DNA of 38,947 bases from an uncultured Chloroflexota bacterium (GCA_937879875.1 CALFMN010000038.1:1-38947); one strand, 5' to 3'. Positions 1-8,054 are shown, numbered from the stretch's first letter. Notes: generated by a model from the sequence alone, not told the origin. Numbers and translations are program-made.

Positions 1-2
1 GA

Positions 3-35
3 TCGTCGGCAGCGTCAGATGTGTATAAGAGACAG
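3..35 (+). other. Illumina Nextera (Tn5) adapter, not genomic
   Basis: Bases 3-16 read TCGTCGGCAGCGTC and bases 17-35 are the 19-bp Tn5 mosaic end AGATGTGTATAAGAGACAG. Together they are the standard Nextera read-1 transposase adapter. Reading frames that cross into it, including apparent start codons near bases 19-21, are artefacts. True genomic sequence starts at about base 36. Confidence 0.98.
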
Positions 36-482
36 GGGGAGGGGGCCGGGGCCGGCATCGTGCGCCATCCGGTCGAGCCGGGCGAGCCGTTCCCGCAGTT
101 CGTCTCGGCCGTCGATGCGGACGGCAACGAACTCGCCGGCATTCGCCTGCCTGAAGTCTCTGTGCCGGTGGCGGCCTACATCGGCTGGAACGTGCGCGAC
201 GCATCAATCGGCGGCGCGGGCCAGCTCGTGCTGATGGCCGGCTCGACACTGCCCTTCGCGGCGACGGCCGAAGAGCGCCGGCAGCGCGGCGACCCGCGCC
301 CCGCGATCGCCGAGCGCTACCGCGACCGCGACGACTACGCCGCCCGCGCCCGCGCCGCGGCCGAGCAGCTCGCGGCGCAGCGCTACATCCTCGAAGAGGA
401 CATCGAGATGGTCGTAGAGAACGCGCTGGCCCGCTACGACGCCTTCGCCCCGGCGCCCGCCGCCGTGCCGGCCGGCGACTGA
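36..482 (+). CDS. Alpha/beta hydrolase domain-containing protein, C-terminal fragment
   Basis: This is the last 148 residues of a protein whose start lies outside the window; its frame runs into the adapter, so the apparent Met there is false. It resembles the C-terminus of the Abhydrolase_10 type of secreted or cytoplasmic alpha/beta hydrolases. The pattern VDADGNELAGIRLPEV, then VPVAAYIGWN, a GG-rich loop, a conserved GSTLPFA segment, RGDPRPAIAERY, and a final helical stretch ending QRYILEEDIEMVVENA matches that family's tail. The nucleophile is not in the visible part, so activity and substrate cannot be judged. Family assignment is from recalled motif patterns. Confidence 0.75.
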   Translation, partial: GEGAGAGIVRHPVEPGEPFPQFVSAVDADGNELAGIRLPEVSVPVAAYIGWNVRDASIGGAGQLVLMAGSTLPFAATAEERRQRGDPRPAIAERYRDRDDYAARARAAAEQLAAQRYILEEDIEMVVENALARYDAFAPAPAAVPAGD

Positions 483-518
483 CACGATCAGATACCGGGA
501 GTAGCCGATCCGGCCCGC

Positions 519-784
519 TCAGGGACGCGCCGAGCGCCAGTGGCACCACTCATCGAGGTCGGGCGGCTGCACGCCGGCCGCGCTGAGCGCAGGACAGATC
601 TGTGCGCGGTGGTCGTTGACGCGTAGATCGCCTGCACGAACAGCCGATCCGCGGCATGCGGGATCGGCTCGTACTGGCCGCACCCCGGAATTTCGACATC
701 GAGATCGGCGGCGCGCGGCAGCAACGCCTGCCAGTGTCGCGCCTGGCGGCGTCGTTCGGCGATTGCGTAGCTGTTCGTCCTTTT
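519..784 (-). pseudogene. Frameshifted remnant of an unrecognised gene
   Basis: Two reading frames on the minus strand join into one protein-like sequence if a single frameshift is allowed near bases 610-620. The first part reads SYAIAERRRQARHWQALLPR, then DLDVEIPGCGQYEPIPHAAD and RLFVQAI. The second part, in the neighbouring frame, reads NDHRAQICPALSAAGVQPPD and DLDEWCHWRSARP before a stop. Both stretches have the strong third-position G/C bias of real genes here. An in-frame stop at 785-787 precedes the first part and no start codon with a ribosome site is evident, so it looks like the decayed 3' end of a gene. I do not recognise the family. It fills most of the 372-base gap between its neighbours. 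Confidence 0.35.
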
Positions 785-819
785 TCAGCAGGCTGATCCT
801 TGAAGGACAGGCAGCGGTC

Positions 820-848
820 TTGCCCCCTCCGAATTCTCTGACTAGTAT
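820..848 (+). promoter_or_regulatory. Predicted leaderless promoter of the MarR-GNAT gene
   Basis: A -35-like TTGCCC (820-825) and a -10-like TAGTAT (843-848) are separated by 17 bases. The -10 box ends 6 bases before the ATG at 855, so transcription would begin at or within a few bases of the start codon. No Shine-Dalgarno sequence precedes that ATG, which fits a leaderless mRNA. Each box matches consensus at 4 of 6 positions. Confidence 0.5.
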
Positions 849-856
849 CAGAGAAT
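833..856. promoter_or_regulatory. Palindromic operator overlapping the MarR-GNAT start
   Basis: ATTCTCTGA (833-841) and TCAGAGAAT (848-856) are perfect 9-base inverted arms around a 6-base centre. The site covers the predicted -10 box and runs into the ATG at 855. MarR dimers bind palindromes of this size, so this is the likely autoregulatory operator. Confidence 0.65.
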
Positions 857-1787
857 GGATGCCGCAATGATCGCCCAGGTCCGCCGTTTTAACCGACTCG
901 TGACCCAGCGTGTCGGTGCCCTTACCGATCATTTCCTCGCCCGCGACCGCCCCCTTGGGGAGTCCCGCGTGCTGTGGGAGATCGGCACGGCGGGCTGCGA
1001 TCTGCGCGCCCTGCGGTCCCGCCTCGATCTCGACTCCGGCTACCTCAGCCGGGTGTTGCGGTCCCTGGAAGCGGCCGACCTGGTAATGGTCACGCCGAAC
1101 GCTGCCGACAAGCGCGTCCGCACCGCGCGGCTCACCGCAGCCGGCCTTGCCGAGCGAGCGCTGCTCGATGGCCGCAGCGACCGTCTTGCCACTTCATTAC
1201 TCGCACCGCTCGATGACGGGCAGCGCCGCCGCCTGATCACCGCCATGCGCGAGGCCGAACGCCTCTTGACCGCGGCGTTGGTCAAGATCGCGCCGCTCGA
1301 CCCGGCTCACGCCCATGCGCAGCACTGCTTGCGCGCGTACTTTGCGGAACTCGACCGGCGCTTCGCTGCCGGCTTCGATCCGACCCGCAGCATCTCTGCA
1401 GAGGCCCACGAGCTACGGCCACCAGCGGGTCTGCTCCTGGTCGCCTCGCTGCGGTCCGAACCGGTCGGCTGCGGGGCGCTCAAGTTCCACCACGATGAGC
1501 CGACGGAGATCAAGCGCATGTGGGTCGACGAGACAGCCCGCGGCCTCGGCCTCGGTCGCCGCTTGCTGGCGGAACTCGAAGCACGTGCCGCTGCCAACGG
1601 CGCGCGCGTGGTGCGTCTGGAGACGAACCGGGCGCTGGTCGAGGCGATCAGCCTGTACCGCTCGGCCGGGTATGCGGAGGTCGCTGCCTTTAACGACGAG
1701 CCTTACGCAGATCATTGGTTTGAAAAACAGCTTGCGCGCGGCGCGCCCGGGCCGCGCGCCACGCGTGGAATGAAGGGCGTCCCGTGA
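855..1787 (+). CDS. Bifunctional MarR-family regulator / GNAT N-acetyltransferase
   Basis: This 310-residue fusion has an N-terminal MarR winged helix (about residues 1-145). The sensor helices come first, then the recognition region DSGYLSRVLRSLEAADLV and the wing ADKRVRTARLTAAG. The C-terminal GNAT domain (about 150-295) carries the acetyl-CoA loop RGLGLGRRLLAELE, and YRSAGYAEVAAF near the end. The architecture is a known family whose acetylation target is generally unknown. The ATG at 855 lies inside the operator with no ribosome site, so a leaderless start there is favoured; an internal ATG at 867 is possible. It stands alone between a gene remnant and a MocR regulator. Coupling of acetylation to ligand sensing is inference. 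Confidence 0.88.
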   Translation: MDAAMIAQVRRFNRLVTQRVGALTDHFLARDRPLGESRVLWEIGTAGCDLRALRSRLDLDSGYLSRVLRSLEAADLVMVTPNAADKRVRTARLTAAGLAERALLDGRSDRLATSLLAPLDDGQRRRLITAMREAERLLTAALVKIAPLDPAHAHAQHCLRAYFAELDRRFAAGFDPTRSISAEAHELRPPAGLLLVASLRSEPVGCGALKFHHDEPTEIKRMWVDETARGLGLGRRLLAELEARAAANGARVVRLETNRALVEAISLYRSAGYAEVAAFNDEPYADHWFEKQLARGAPGPRATRGMKGVP

Positions 1788-1916
1788 GCATTGGGTCAAA
1801 CGACGCCAGTACGGCAAATACCACAGGGTGTACAAGCACCACGTCCGCTGCTTACTACTTGAAGCGGATCTCACAGCGGGCGCGCGGCTGATCTGGATCT
1901 TCGGCCGGCAGGCACG

Positions 1917-1951
1917 CCCCCTAATCCCTAACCCCTAACCCCTATACCCTA
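1917..1951. repeat. Telomere-like CCCTAA array
   Basis: About three degenerate units of CCCCTAA/CCCTAT occur directly upstream of the ATG at 1957. Read on the minus strand they give GGGGTTAGGG units with G-quadruplex potential. A second array in the opposite orientation lies at 6013-6063. Confidence 0.7.
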
Positions 1952-1956
1952 TCGCT

Positions 1957-3447
1957 ATGGATTTCGCGCTGATTCTGCCGTCCGGGGGGCCGCGGGGCGA
2001 GCGGCTGGTCGAGGCGCTGCGCGAGGCGATTTTGGGCGGGCGGCTGGCGCCGGGCGAGCGGCTGCCGCCCAGCCGCGCCCTGGCGGCGCAGCTCGGCGTC
2101 TCGCGCGGCACCGTCGTCGCGGCGTTCGAGGAGCTGGTGAGCGAGGGCTACTGCGCGGCGCGGGTGGGCGCCGGCACCTTTGTCACCGTCACGTCGCCGC
2201 CGCGCCGTGAGCCGCTGCCGGCGACGGAGCCGGCGCTCTCCGGCTGGGGACGGCGGCTCACCATGCCGATGCCGGAGGCGGATGGTGCGGGCGGCGTTGC
2301 CGGCGCGGCGCCTGCCGGCCAGGGCGCGACGACGGCAGCTCCGCCGCCCGTGCGCTACGATTTCCGCCCCGGCCTCGCGTCCGAGACGTTTCCTGGCGAG
2401 GCGTTGGGCCGCGCCCTGCGCCGCGCCGCCGCCTATCTCGGCGTCGAGTACAGCGCCGGCAACCCCGCCGGCAGCCCGCGCCTGCGCGCCGCACTGGCCG
2501 CGCACCTGGCGCACGCCCGCGCCGTGCGTGCCACGCCGGAACAGGTGATCGTGGTCAGCGGCTCGCAGCAGGGCATCGACCTCGCCACGCGGCTGCTGCT
2601 TGAGCCCGGAGATCGCGTCTGCATCGAGGAGCCGGGCTATCCGCGTGCCCGCGCCGTGTTCGAGGCGCTGGGCGCACGGCTGACGCCCGTGCCGGTGGAT
2701 GGCGACGGCCTGCGCTGTGCGGCGCTGCCGAAAGACGGCGCCCGCATGGTCTACGTGACGCCCTCGCATCAGTATCCGACCGGCGCGGTGCTCGCGCCGG
2801 AGCGGCGGCTGGCCCTACTCGACTGGGCGCAGCAGCACGGCGCCTGGCTGCTGGAAGACGACTACGACAGCGAGTTCCGCTACAGCGGCCCGCCGCTGCC
2901 GGCGATGCAGGGCATGGACCGTGACGGCCGCTGCCTCTATCTCGGCAGCCTGAGCAAAATCTTGCACCCGGCCCTGCGCGTGGGCTATCTCGTGGTGCCG
3001 CCCGCGCTCGTGCCCGCCGCCGTGGCCGCCAAGAGCACGCTCGACCAGGCCACCAGCCCGGCCGTGCAGGAGGCGCTGGCCGATCTGTTCGAGGCTGGCG
3101 AGCTGGAGCGCCACCTGCGCCGGGCGCTGCGCGGCTACCGGGCGCGGCGGGCGCGGCTGCTGGCCGCGTTTGCCGCGCATCTGTCGGCGGACGTGCGCCT
3201 CTGGCCGGTGACGGGCGGCCTGCACGCCTTTCTGGAGGCGCCTGCCGCCGACCCGGTGCGGCTGCGGGCCGAGGCCGTGGCGCGCGGCGTGGCGATCAAC
3301 GACGCGACGCCCTGCTATCAGACGCCGCCCGCCGGCGCCCGGCTGATCCTCTGGTTCGGCCGCATCCCGCCCGAGCGCATCGAGCCGGGCGTAGCTGCGC
3401 TGGCGGCAGCGTTGCTGGCCGCTGCCACACCCGGCGCCACCGGCTAA
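1957..3447 (+). CDS. MocR/PdxR-type GntR regulator with aminotransferase domain
   Basis: This 496-residue protein has a GntR winged helix at about residues 10-75, with ILGGRLAPGERLPPSRALAA followed by LGVSRGTVVAAFEELVSEGY. A linker of about 60 residues leads to a fold-type-I aminotransferase-like domain (about 130-490). That domain keeps the PLP-site signatures: SGSQQGIDLATRLLL, the EEPGYP segment, the DDYDSEFRY segment, and the Schiff-base lysine K334 in LGSLSKILHPALRVGY. MocR regulators use PLP or an amino-acid adduct to control genes such as pdxST, GABA or taurine use. The target cannot be inferred, because no pyridoxal or amino-acid gene is adjacent. The ATG follows the telomere-like array within 6 bases and has no ribosome site, so it may be translated from a leaderless transcript. 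Confidence 0.92.
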   Translation: MDFALILPSGGPRGERLVEALREAILGGRLAPGERLPPSRALAAQLGVSRGTVVAAFEELVSEGYCAARVGAGTFVTVTSPPRREPLPATEPALSGWGRRLTMPMPEADGAGGVAGAAPAGQGATTAAPPPVRYDFRPGLASETFPGEALGRALRRAAAYLGVEYSAGNPAGSPRLRAALAAHLAHARAVRATPEQVIVVSGSQQGIDLATRLLLEPGDRVCIEEPGYPRARAVFEALGARLTPVPVDGDGLRCAALPKDGARMVYVTPSHQYPTGAVLAPERRLALLDWAQQHGAWLLEDDYDSEFRYSGPPLPAMQGMDRDGRCLYLGSLSKILHPALRVGYLVVPPALVPAAVAAKSTLDQATSPAVQEALADLFEAGELERHLRRALRGYRARRARLLAAFAAHLSADVRLWPVTGGLHAFLEAPAADPVRLRAEAVARGVAINDATPCYQTPPAGARLILWFGRIPPERIEPGVAALAAALLAAATPGATG

Positions 3448-3552
3448 CGCCCTTCGAGCGAGGCGCCCCGCGCCGTCGCCTACGGGATTCTCGCAGAGGA
3501 TCCAGTGGCGCTGATGCATCGGTATCCAGATACTTGCAGCTCTTTGCGATAG

Positions 3553-3870
3553 GTGAATGCAGAGCCTGCCGTCAGAGACGCCCCGTTCGTGCTCGCTGCA
3601 TGGACCGACGGCCTGTCTGCGGCCGGCGGCACGAGGCTGTCGCACTGCAAGCTGACGGCGATACGCAGAACTTCACTGTCATTGCCAGCGCGATCAACGT
3701 CTGCTTCCAGCAGTCCGGCCGCTCGTCCACCGGCCTGTTCGGGCCGTCGGTCTTCTTTACCGTGGAATAGCCGGGCGGGCACATCGCCTATGTGAGCGAC
3801 TCGGTTGACGATACGCCCAGCTTTTTTGCAAGCGCATCAACCTCGACAGCGGCCCTGGCAGCGCGGCGCG
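3553..3870 (+). pseudogene. Decayed coding remnant in a 717-base gap
   Basis: The region between the MocR stop and the lipoprotein start contains broken but protein-like stretches in alternating frames. First comes DAPFVLAAWTDGLSAAGGT, then ADGDTQNFTVIASAINVC, QQSGRSSTGLFGPSVFFTVE and a stop, then GGHIAYVSDSVDDTPS, then RINLDSGPGS after another shift. The IAYVSD segment recalls TolB/PD40-type beta-propeller repeats, but this is a weak resemblance. At least two frameshifts and one stop would be needed, so I treat it as a dead gene. The rest of the gap is the repeat at 3882-4052 and about 110 bases in which I see nothing else. Confidence 0.3.
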
Positions 3871-3881
3871 TTCGCGGCGTT

Positions 3882-4052
3882 CGGCCCTCATCCTCTCCTG
3901 TCTCCTTCTCCCAATCCTGGGAGAAGGAGACGATCCGGTATCGGGCGATCCGATCGATTCACGGTTAACCCGACGCCCTTGCGGATCGCTCCAAGCCCGA
4001 TCGCCCCTTTCCCTCCAGGATTGGGGGAAAGGGGACGGGGGATTGAGGGCCG
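3882..4052. repeat. Family-2 MITE-like element with terminal inverted repeats
   Basis: The element begins CGGCCCTCA (3882-3890) and ends TGAGGGCCG (4044-4052), a perfect 9-bp terminal inverted repeat. Inside are two hairpins. The left one has a perfect 13-bp stem (3901-3913 with 3918-3930, loop ATCC). The right one has a 10-bp stem (4004-4013 with 4025-4034). The centre also has GATCGGGC-type inverted motifs. No coding potential is visible. Related copies lie at 6111-6204, 27089-27151, 28188-28271 and 35132-35435, with an end fragment at 23381-23406. Confidence 0.75.
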
Positions 4053-4164
4053 AAGGCGACAGACGCGCGCTGCGGTATGGCAGCCGCGTTGACCCGAGAC
4101 GCCCGCCCCGCGGCACAATGGACGCAAGCACCACTCGGAGCGAGCCGCCCGTGAAGCATCCCCG

Positions 4165-6021
4165 ATGAGCCGTGTCCGTAACTGCGCGCGCCTCGCGCCG
4201 CTGCTGGCGGGCATGGTGCTGGCCGCGTGCAGCGGCGGCAAGGCGCGGCCGACGGCCAGCAGCAGTGCCGCATCGCCGGCCACGGCCACAACCGCGGCGG
4301 CCGCCGGCTCGACGCCGACACGCGCGATCCAGGCGCCGGACAAGGGCAGCGAAACGCCCGTCAGCTCCGCGCCGGCGGCGACCACCCCGGCACCAGTCGT
4401 CGGTTCGCCCGCTGCAGCGGCCGGCAGCGCCGCCACGCCCACGCCGGCGCCGCCTGAGCCCGTGCGTGTAACGCTGACGCCGCTGGGCCACAGCGACCTC
4501 GGCAACAGCGGCTTCAACGGCAACGTTTGGGTGCACAACGGCTTCGCCTACGTCGGCGCCTACGGCTCGGGCAACGCCTGCCCGGCCAGCGGCGTGCGCA
4601 TCGTCGACGTCTCCGACCCGGCCAGGCCAACGCCGGTCGCCACCGCCGCCGCGATGCCCGGCAGCTCGCAAGAAGACGTTCGCGTGCAGCATCTGAGCAA
4701 CTCCGCCTTTACCGGCGAACTGCTGGCCGCGGGCATTCAGCACTGCGGCCGCGCCGGCCAGGGCGGCCTGGCGCTGGTGGACGTCAGCGATCCGCGCCAC
4801 CCGGCGACGCTCTCGTTCTTTTCCACCGATCCCGGCATCGGCGTACACGAGCTGGACCTGGTGCAGCAGGGCGATCGCATGCTGGCGCTGCTGGCCGTGC
4901 CCTACGCCGAGCGCAACAGCGGCACGGGCGAGTTCCGCATCGTGGACGTGAGCGATCCGCGCCATCCGCGGCAGCTCTCGGCCTGGGGCGCCGGCAGGGC
5001 GCTGGGCGTGGACCTGAACGGCGGCATCGGCTGCAACCGCCAGACTTTCGACCACAGCGCCCGCGCCAGCGCCGACGGCAGGCGCGCCTATCTCTCCTAC
5101 TGGGACGCGGGCGAGATCGTGCTCGACATCTCCGACCCGACCGCGCCGCGCCTGCTCTCATGGATCCGCTATCCGCCGAGCGAGGAGGGCGAGACCCACT
5201 CCGTGGCCGAGGCGAACGGCGGCAACGAGCTGCTGATCGCCGACGAAAGCGGCATCTTCGGCCCGCCGCCGGGGCTGCACCTGCGCGTGGATGCGCCCGA
5301 CGGCCCGCGGCAGATCGTCGCCTGCGAGGCGCTGTTTTCGGCGTCGCTGAACGACGCCGGCGTGATCGCGGGCAGCCTGGTGGACGGCGGCGCCTGCGCT
5401 GCGGTTCCGGCGGCCGTGCGCGGCCACGTCGCCCTGCTCGACGCCGGCTCCTGCCAGCCCTACGACCAGGCGGCGCGCGCGATCGGCGCCGGCGCCACGG
5501 CGGCGATCGTGGTCACGCCGGGCGACGCCGTCTCGCTCGGCGGCGGGCGCGGGCTGGGCGCGCCGGTGGTTGTGATCGGCGCGAACGACGGCGCGGCACT
5601 GCACGCGGCGCTGGCCAACGGTCCGCTCCCCGTAACGCTGCCGTCGGAGCGGCACTCGGGCGGCGTGCGCATCTGGGATATCTCGAACCCGGCGGCGCCG
5701 CGCCAGCTCAGCGAGTTGCAGACGGCCGACAGCACGGCCTTCCCCGCGCCCGGCCCCGGCTACTACACGGCGCACAATCCGGTGGTGGTGGGCGATCTGG
5801 CCTTCGTCTCCTGGTACACGGACGGGCTGCGGGTGTTCGACATCTCCGACCCAACGGCGCCGCGTGAAATCGCCGCCTACGTGCCGTCTGTCATGCGCAA
5901 CCCGCTGCACACGGAGTTTCCCGACACGCCGCTCGACTGGGGCGTCTACGTCGAGGGGAACACGGTCTATCTCAGCGACATCAACGGCGGCCTCTACACC
6001 GTGCGCTGGGCGAGGGGATAG
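4165..6021 (+). CDS. Lipoprotein with LVIVD beta-propeller repeats and an inserted PA domain
   Basis: This 618-residue exported protein starts with a signal peptide and a lipobox (MVLAAC, Cys at about residue 19). A Thr/Ala/Pro-rich linker of about 80 residues follows, typical of a surface tether. The rest is a propeller built from LVIVD-type repeats: VRIVDVSDPARPTPVA, LALVDVSDPRHPATLS, FRIVDVSDPRHPRQLS, IVLDISDPTAPRLLSW, VRIWDISNPAAPRQLS and LRVFDISDPTAPREIA. Between the fourth and fifth repeats (about residues 375-500) sits a protease-associated-like domain with HVALLDAGSC, AIGAGATAAIVVTPGD and GAPVVVIGANDGAALHAAL. Such propellers are generally binding scaffolds; no catalytic residues are apparent. 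The ATG was chosen because it begins the signal peptide; no strong ribosome site is seen. The ligand is unknown. Confidence 0.85.
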   Translation: MSRVRNCARLAPLLAGMVLAACSGGKARPTASSSAASPATATTAAAAGSTPTRAIQAPDKGSETPVSSAPAATTPAPVVGSPAAAAGSAATPTPAPPEPVRVTLTPLGHSDLGNSGFNGNVWVHNGFAYVGAYGSGNACPASGVRIVDVSDPARPTPVATAAAMPGSSQEDVRVQHLSNSAFTGELLAAGIQHCGRAGQGGLALVDVSDPRHPATLSFFSTDPGIGVHELDLVQQGDRMLALLAVPYAERNSGTGEFRIVDVSDPRHPRQLSAWGAGRALGVDLNGGIGCNRQTFDHSARASADGRRAYLSYWDAGEIVLDISDPTAPRLLSWIRYPPSEEGETHSVAEANGGNELLIADESGIFGPPPGLHLRVDAPDGPRQIVACEALFSASLNDAGVIAGSLVDGGACAAVPAAVRGHVALLDAGSCQPYDQAARAIGAGATAAIVVTPGDAVSLGGGRGLGAPVVVIGANDGAALHAALANGPLPVTLPSERHSGGVRIWDISNPAAPRQLSELQTADSTAFPAPGPGYYTAHNPVVVGDLAFVSWYTDGLRVFDISDPTAPREIAAYVPSVMRNPLHTEFPDTPLDWGVYVEGNTVYLSDINGGLYTVRWARG

Positions 6022-6063
6022 GGTGCAGGGGTTAGGGTTTAGGGGTTAGGGAATGGGGAATAG
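6013..6063. repeat. Telomere-like GGGGTTAGGG array
   Basis: Tandem degenerate units GGGGATAGGG, GGGGTTAGGG and TTTAGGGGTTAGGG, ending in GGGGAATAG, start within the last codons of the lipoprotein gene. The array is the reverse complement of the one at 1917-1951. The two therefore bracket the MocR-lipoprotein segment in opposite orientation. Several GGG/GGGG runs give strong G-quadruplex potential. Confidence 0.7.
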
Positions 6064-6110
6064 CGACGCCGGCTAACCCGAAACCTTCTCGCGCTTCCTG
6101 CCAATGATCG

Positions 6111-6204
6111 CCCCCTTCTCTCCCATACCGCCCGCAATCGCCTTGCGGTCTACAAACCTCGTGTGTATGGGAGAGAAGGGGGACGGGGGTTATGAGGGCC
6201 GCGC
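6111..6204 (+). repeat. Family-2 palindromic element, long hairpin plus tail
   Basis: A perfect 18-bp stem (6111-6128 with 6165-6182) encloses a 36-base loop containing AATCGCCTTGCGGTCTA. The tail ACGGGGGTTATGAGGGCC follows. The loop core and the stem are shared, in opposite orientation, with the copy at 28188-28271 (AATCGCCTCGCGGTCTA). This shows homologous elements rather than chance palindromes. Confidence 0.75.
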
Positions 6205-6314
6205 ACCCCGTTGACGCACCGTTTCGCTGCTGGCTATACTCAGCCACTGGCTCGAACGCGGTTCGAAAGACCGACACGAATTGCGTGCAGAGGCAAGGCC
6301 GGCGGAGGCGTGGC

Positions 6315-8054
6315 ATGAGCGAGGCAGGCTACTGGCAGCGGCGCACGACGCGCCGGCAGACGTTGCGCGGCGCCGCCCTCGGCGGGCTCGGCATGGCCGC
6401 GTTCCTGGCCGGCTGCAGCGGCTCGAACAACAACAAGAGCAAGCCGTCCGGCAACTCCGGCAGCGCGAGCAGCAGCGCCAACGGCACGCCGGGGCCAGCC
6501 ACGCAGGCCGCACTGCCCACGCTCACCGTGCGTCCAACGGCTGTCGTCGATGAATCGAAGATCAACAAGAACAACGTCTACCACGATCGCCAGAGTCAGC
6601 CCTGGCCCACGATTAACCCCTACAAAGACCTCGTGACCGGTCTGACGCTTGGTTTCACCATCTTCGACCATATGTGGTATACGACGAAGGACACGAACGA
6701 GCGCGTGCTCTTCCTCGCCACCAGCATCGAGCAGCCGGACCCGCTGAACTTCACCGTCAAAATCGGCCAGGCCGTGTTCCACGACAAGCCGCCGACCAGC
6801 GGCCGTGCCGTCAAGGCGTCCGATATCAAGGCGAGCTATGAGGCCGCGGCACAGTCGAAGACGATCTCCAACAGCGACTGGTGGACCAAAACGCTGGACA
6901 GCATCACCACTCCCGACGACAGCACGGTCACGTTTAAGCTGAAACAGCCGGACGCCTGGACCTTCACCTCGACCAATGCCGGCAGCCCGCTGAGCAGCTC
7001 GATCATCCCGCAGGAGATCGCCACGCAGCCGGATTTCATGGACAAGGACCTGATCGGCAGCGGTCGCTTCCAGTGGGTCAGCCACGAGAACGGCGCCAAC
7101 CCGAAGATGAAGCGCTTCGACAAGTGGCGCGTTGCGGGTGAGCCCTGGACCGGCGGCTACGAGCAGAAGCTGATTCAAGAGCAGGCCGCCGCCGACGCCG
7201 CCTTCGTCGCCCAGCAGATCGACCACTTCGCCGCCCAGAACAAGGCGGAAAAAGACCAACTCGTGCAGCAACTGGGCAAGCAGGTCGACGTCGATACCAC
7301 GGTAACAGGCGCGATCTGGACCGTGCAGACGCGCGCCGACGGCGCCTTCGCCGATCCGCGCGTGCGCCAGGCGATCTATCTCGGCCTCAACCGCGACGAG
7401 TACATCCAACTCATGGAGTTCGGCGACGCCGCCAAATCCGGCCCAATTCCGCCCGCCTTCAAGACGTATGCGCTGGACAGCGACGAGCTGACCAAAACCT
7501 TCTGGCAGTTCGACCCGGCGCAGGGCAAGCAGCTCCTGCAGGCCGCCGGCTTCGATCTCAGCCATGAGTACGAGATCAAGTATTACATCCTCACGGACAA
7601 GCCGGCGCAGTTCGCGCAGATCGTACAGGGGCAGCTGCAGAAGAATCTCGGCATGAAGGTGAAGCTGACCGCCGAGGACTTCGGCACCTGGCTCGCCAAA
7701 TCGCTCTATCAGGGCCAGTACGACGGTTTCATCGTCTACCCCTCGCTTGACTACGACGACCCCAGCAGCTACATCGGCGCCTACTCCAAAGTGATTGGCG
7801 GCCGGCCGAACTGGTCTGGATTCAAAGACGACGAGTTGGATCAGGCCGTGGCCGCACAGAAGGCAATCATCGATGATACGCAGCGCACGGCCGCGATCAA
7901 AGATATTCAGCGCAAGGCGTATCAGAAGTTCGCGCCGTTCATTCCGCTCTATGTCGCCTATCAGAGCGATCTGTTCTGGAACTACGTGAAGGGCCGGCTG
8001 GTCGGCCGCGGCAGCTACGGACTCTTCAACGGCCGGCTGTACATCGACAAGTAG
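6315..8054 (+). CDS. Peptide/nickel-type ABC transporter substrate-binding lipoprotein (family 5)
   Basis: The protein has 579 residues. It begins with a twin-arginine signal (RRTTRRQTLRGAALGG) ending in a lipobox (FLAGC), so it is exported folded and lipid-anchored. After a Ser/Asn-rich linker the mature part is a family-5 (SBP_bac_5) receptor, with VFHDKPPTSGRAVKASDIKA, AWTFTSTNAGSPLSSSI, the GSGRFQWVSHENG segment, a YLGLNRDEYIQLMEFG segment typical of DppA/OppA folds, and a C-terminal APFIPLYVAYQSDLFWNY. The ATG at 6315 was chosen because GGAGG (6304-6308) sits 6 bases upstream and the Tat signal follows immediately. It heads a transporter operon with the two permeases downstream. The ligand is probably a peptide or similar solute and cannot be fixed. 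Confidence 0.9.
   Translation: MSEAGYWQRRTTRRQTLRGAALGGLGMAAFLAGCSGSNNNKSKPSGNSGSASSSANGTPGPATQAALPTLTVRPTAVVDESKINKNNVYHDRQSQPWPTINPYKDLVTGLTLGFTIFDHMWYTTKDTNERVLFLATSIEQPDPLNFTVKIGQAVFHDKPPTSGRAVKASDIKASYEAAAQSKTISNSDWWTKTLDSITTPDDSTVTFKLKQPDAWTFTSTNAGSPLSSSIIPQEIATQPDFMDKDLIGSGRFQWVSHENGANPKMKRFDKWRVAGEPWTGGYEQKLIQEQAAADAAFVAQQIDHFAAQNKAEKDQLVQQLGKQVDVDTTVTGAIWTVQTRADGAFADPRVRQAIYLGLNRDEYIQLMEFGDAAKSGPIPPAFKTYALDSDELTKTFWQFDPAQGKQLLQAAGFDLSHEYEIKYYILTDKPAQFAQIVQGQLQKNLGMKVKLTAEDFGTWLAKSLYQGQYDGFIVYPSLDYDDPSSYIGAYSKVIGGRPNWSGFKDDELDQAVAAQKAIIDDTQRTAAIKDIQRKAYQKFAPFIPLYVAYQSDLFWNYVKGRLVGRGSYGLFNGRLYIDK

Noticed and set aside
1783..1925. Short plus-strand stretch reading EHWVKRRQYGKYHRVYKHH and LTAGARLIWIFGRQARP
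   Set aside because: It looks protein-like and may be a gene remnant, but it is under 50 codons with no start, and I could not assign it to anything.
4165..5867. Alternative long plus-strand frame at 4527-5867
   Set aside because: It overlaps the lipoprotein gene in another frame and is extremely Arg-rich, typical of a GC shadow.
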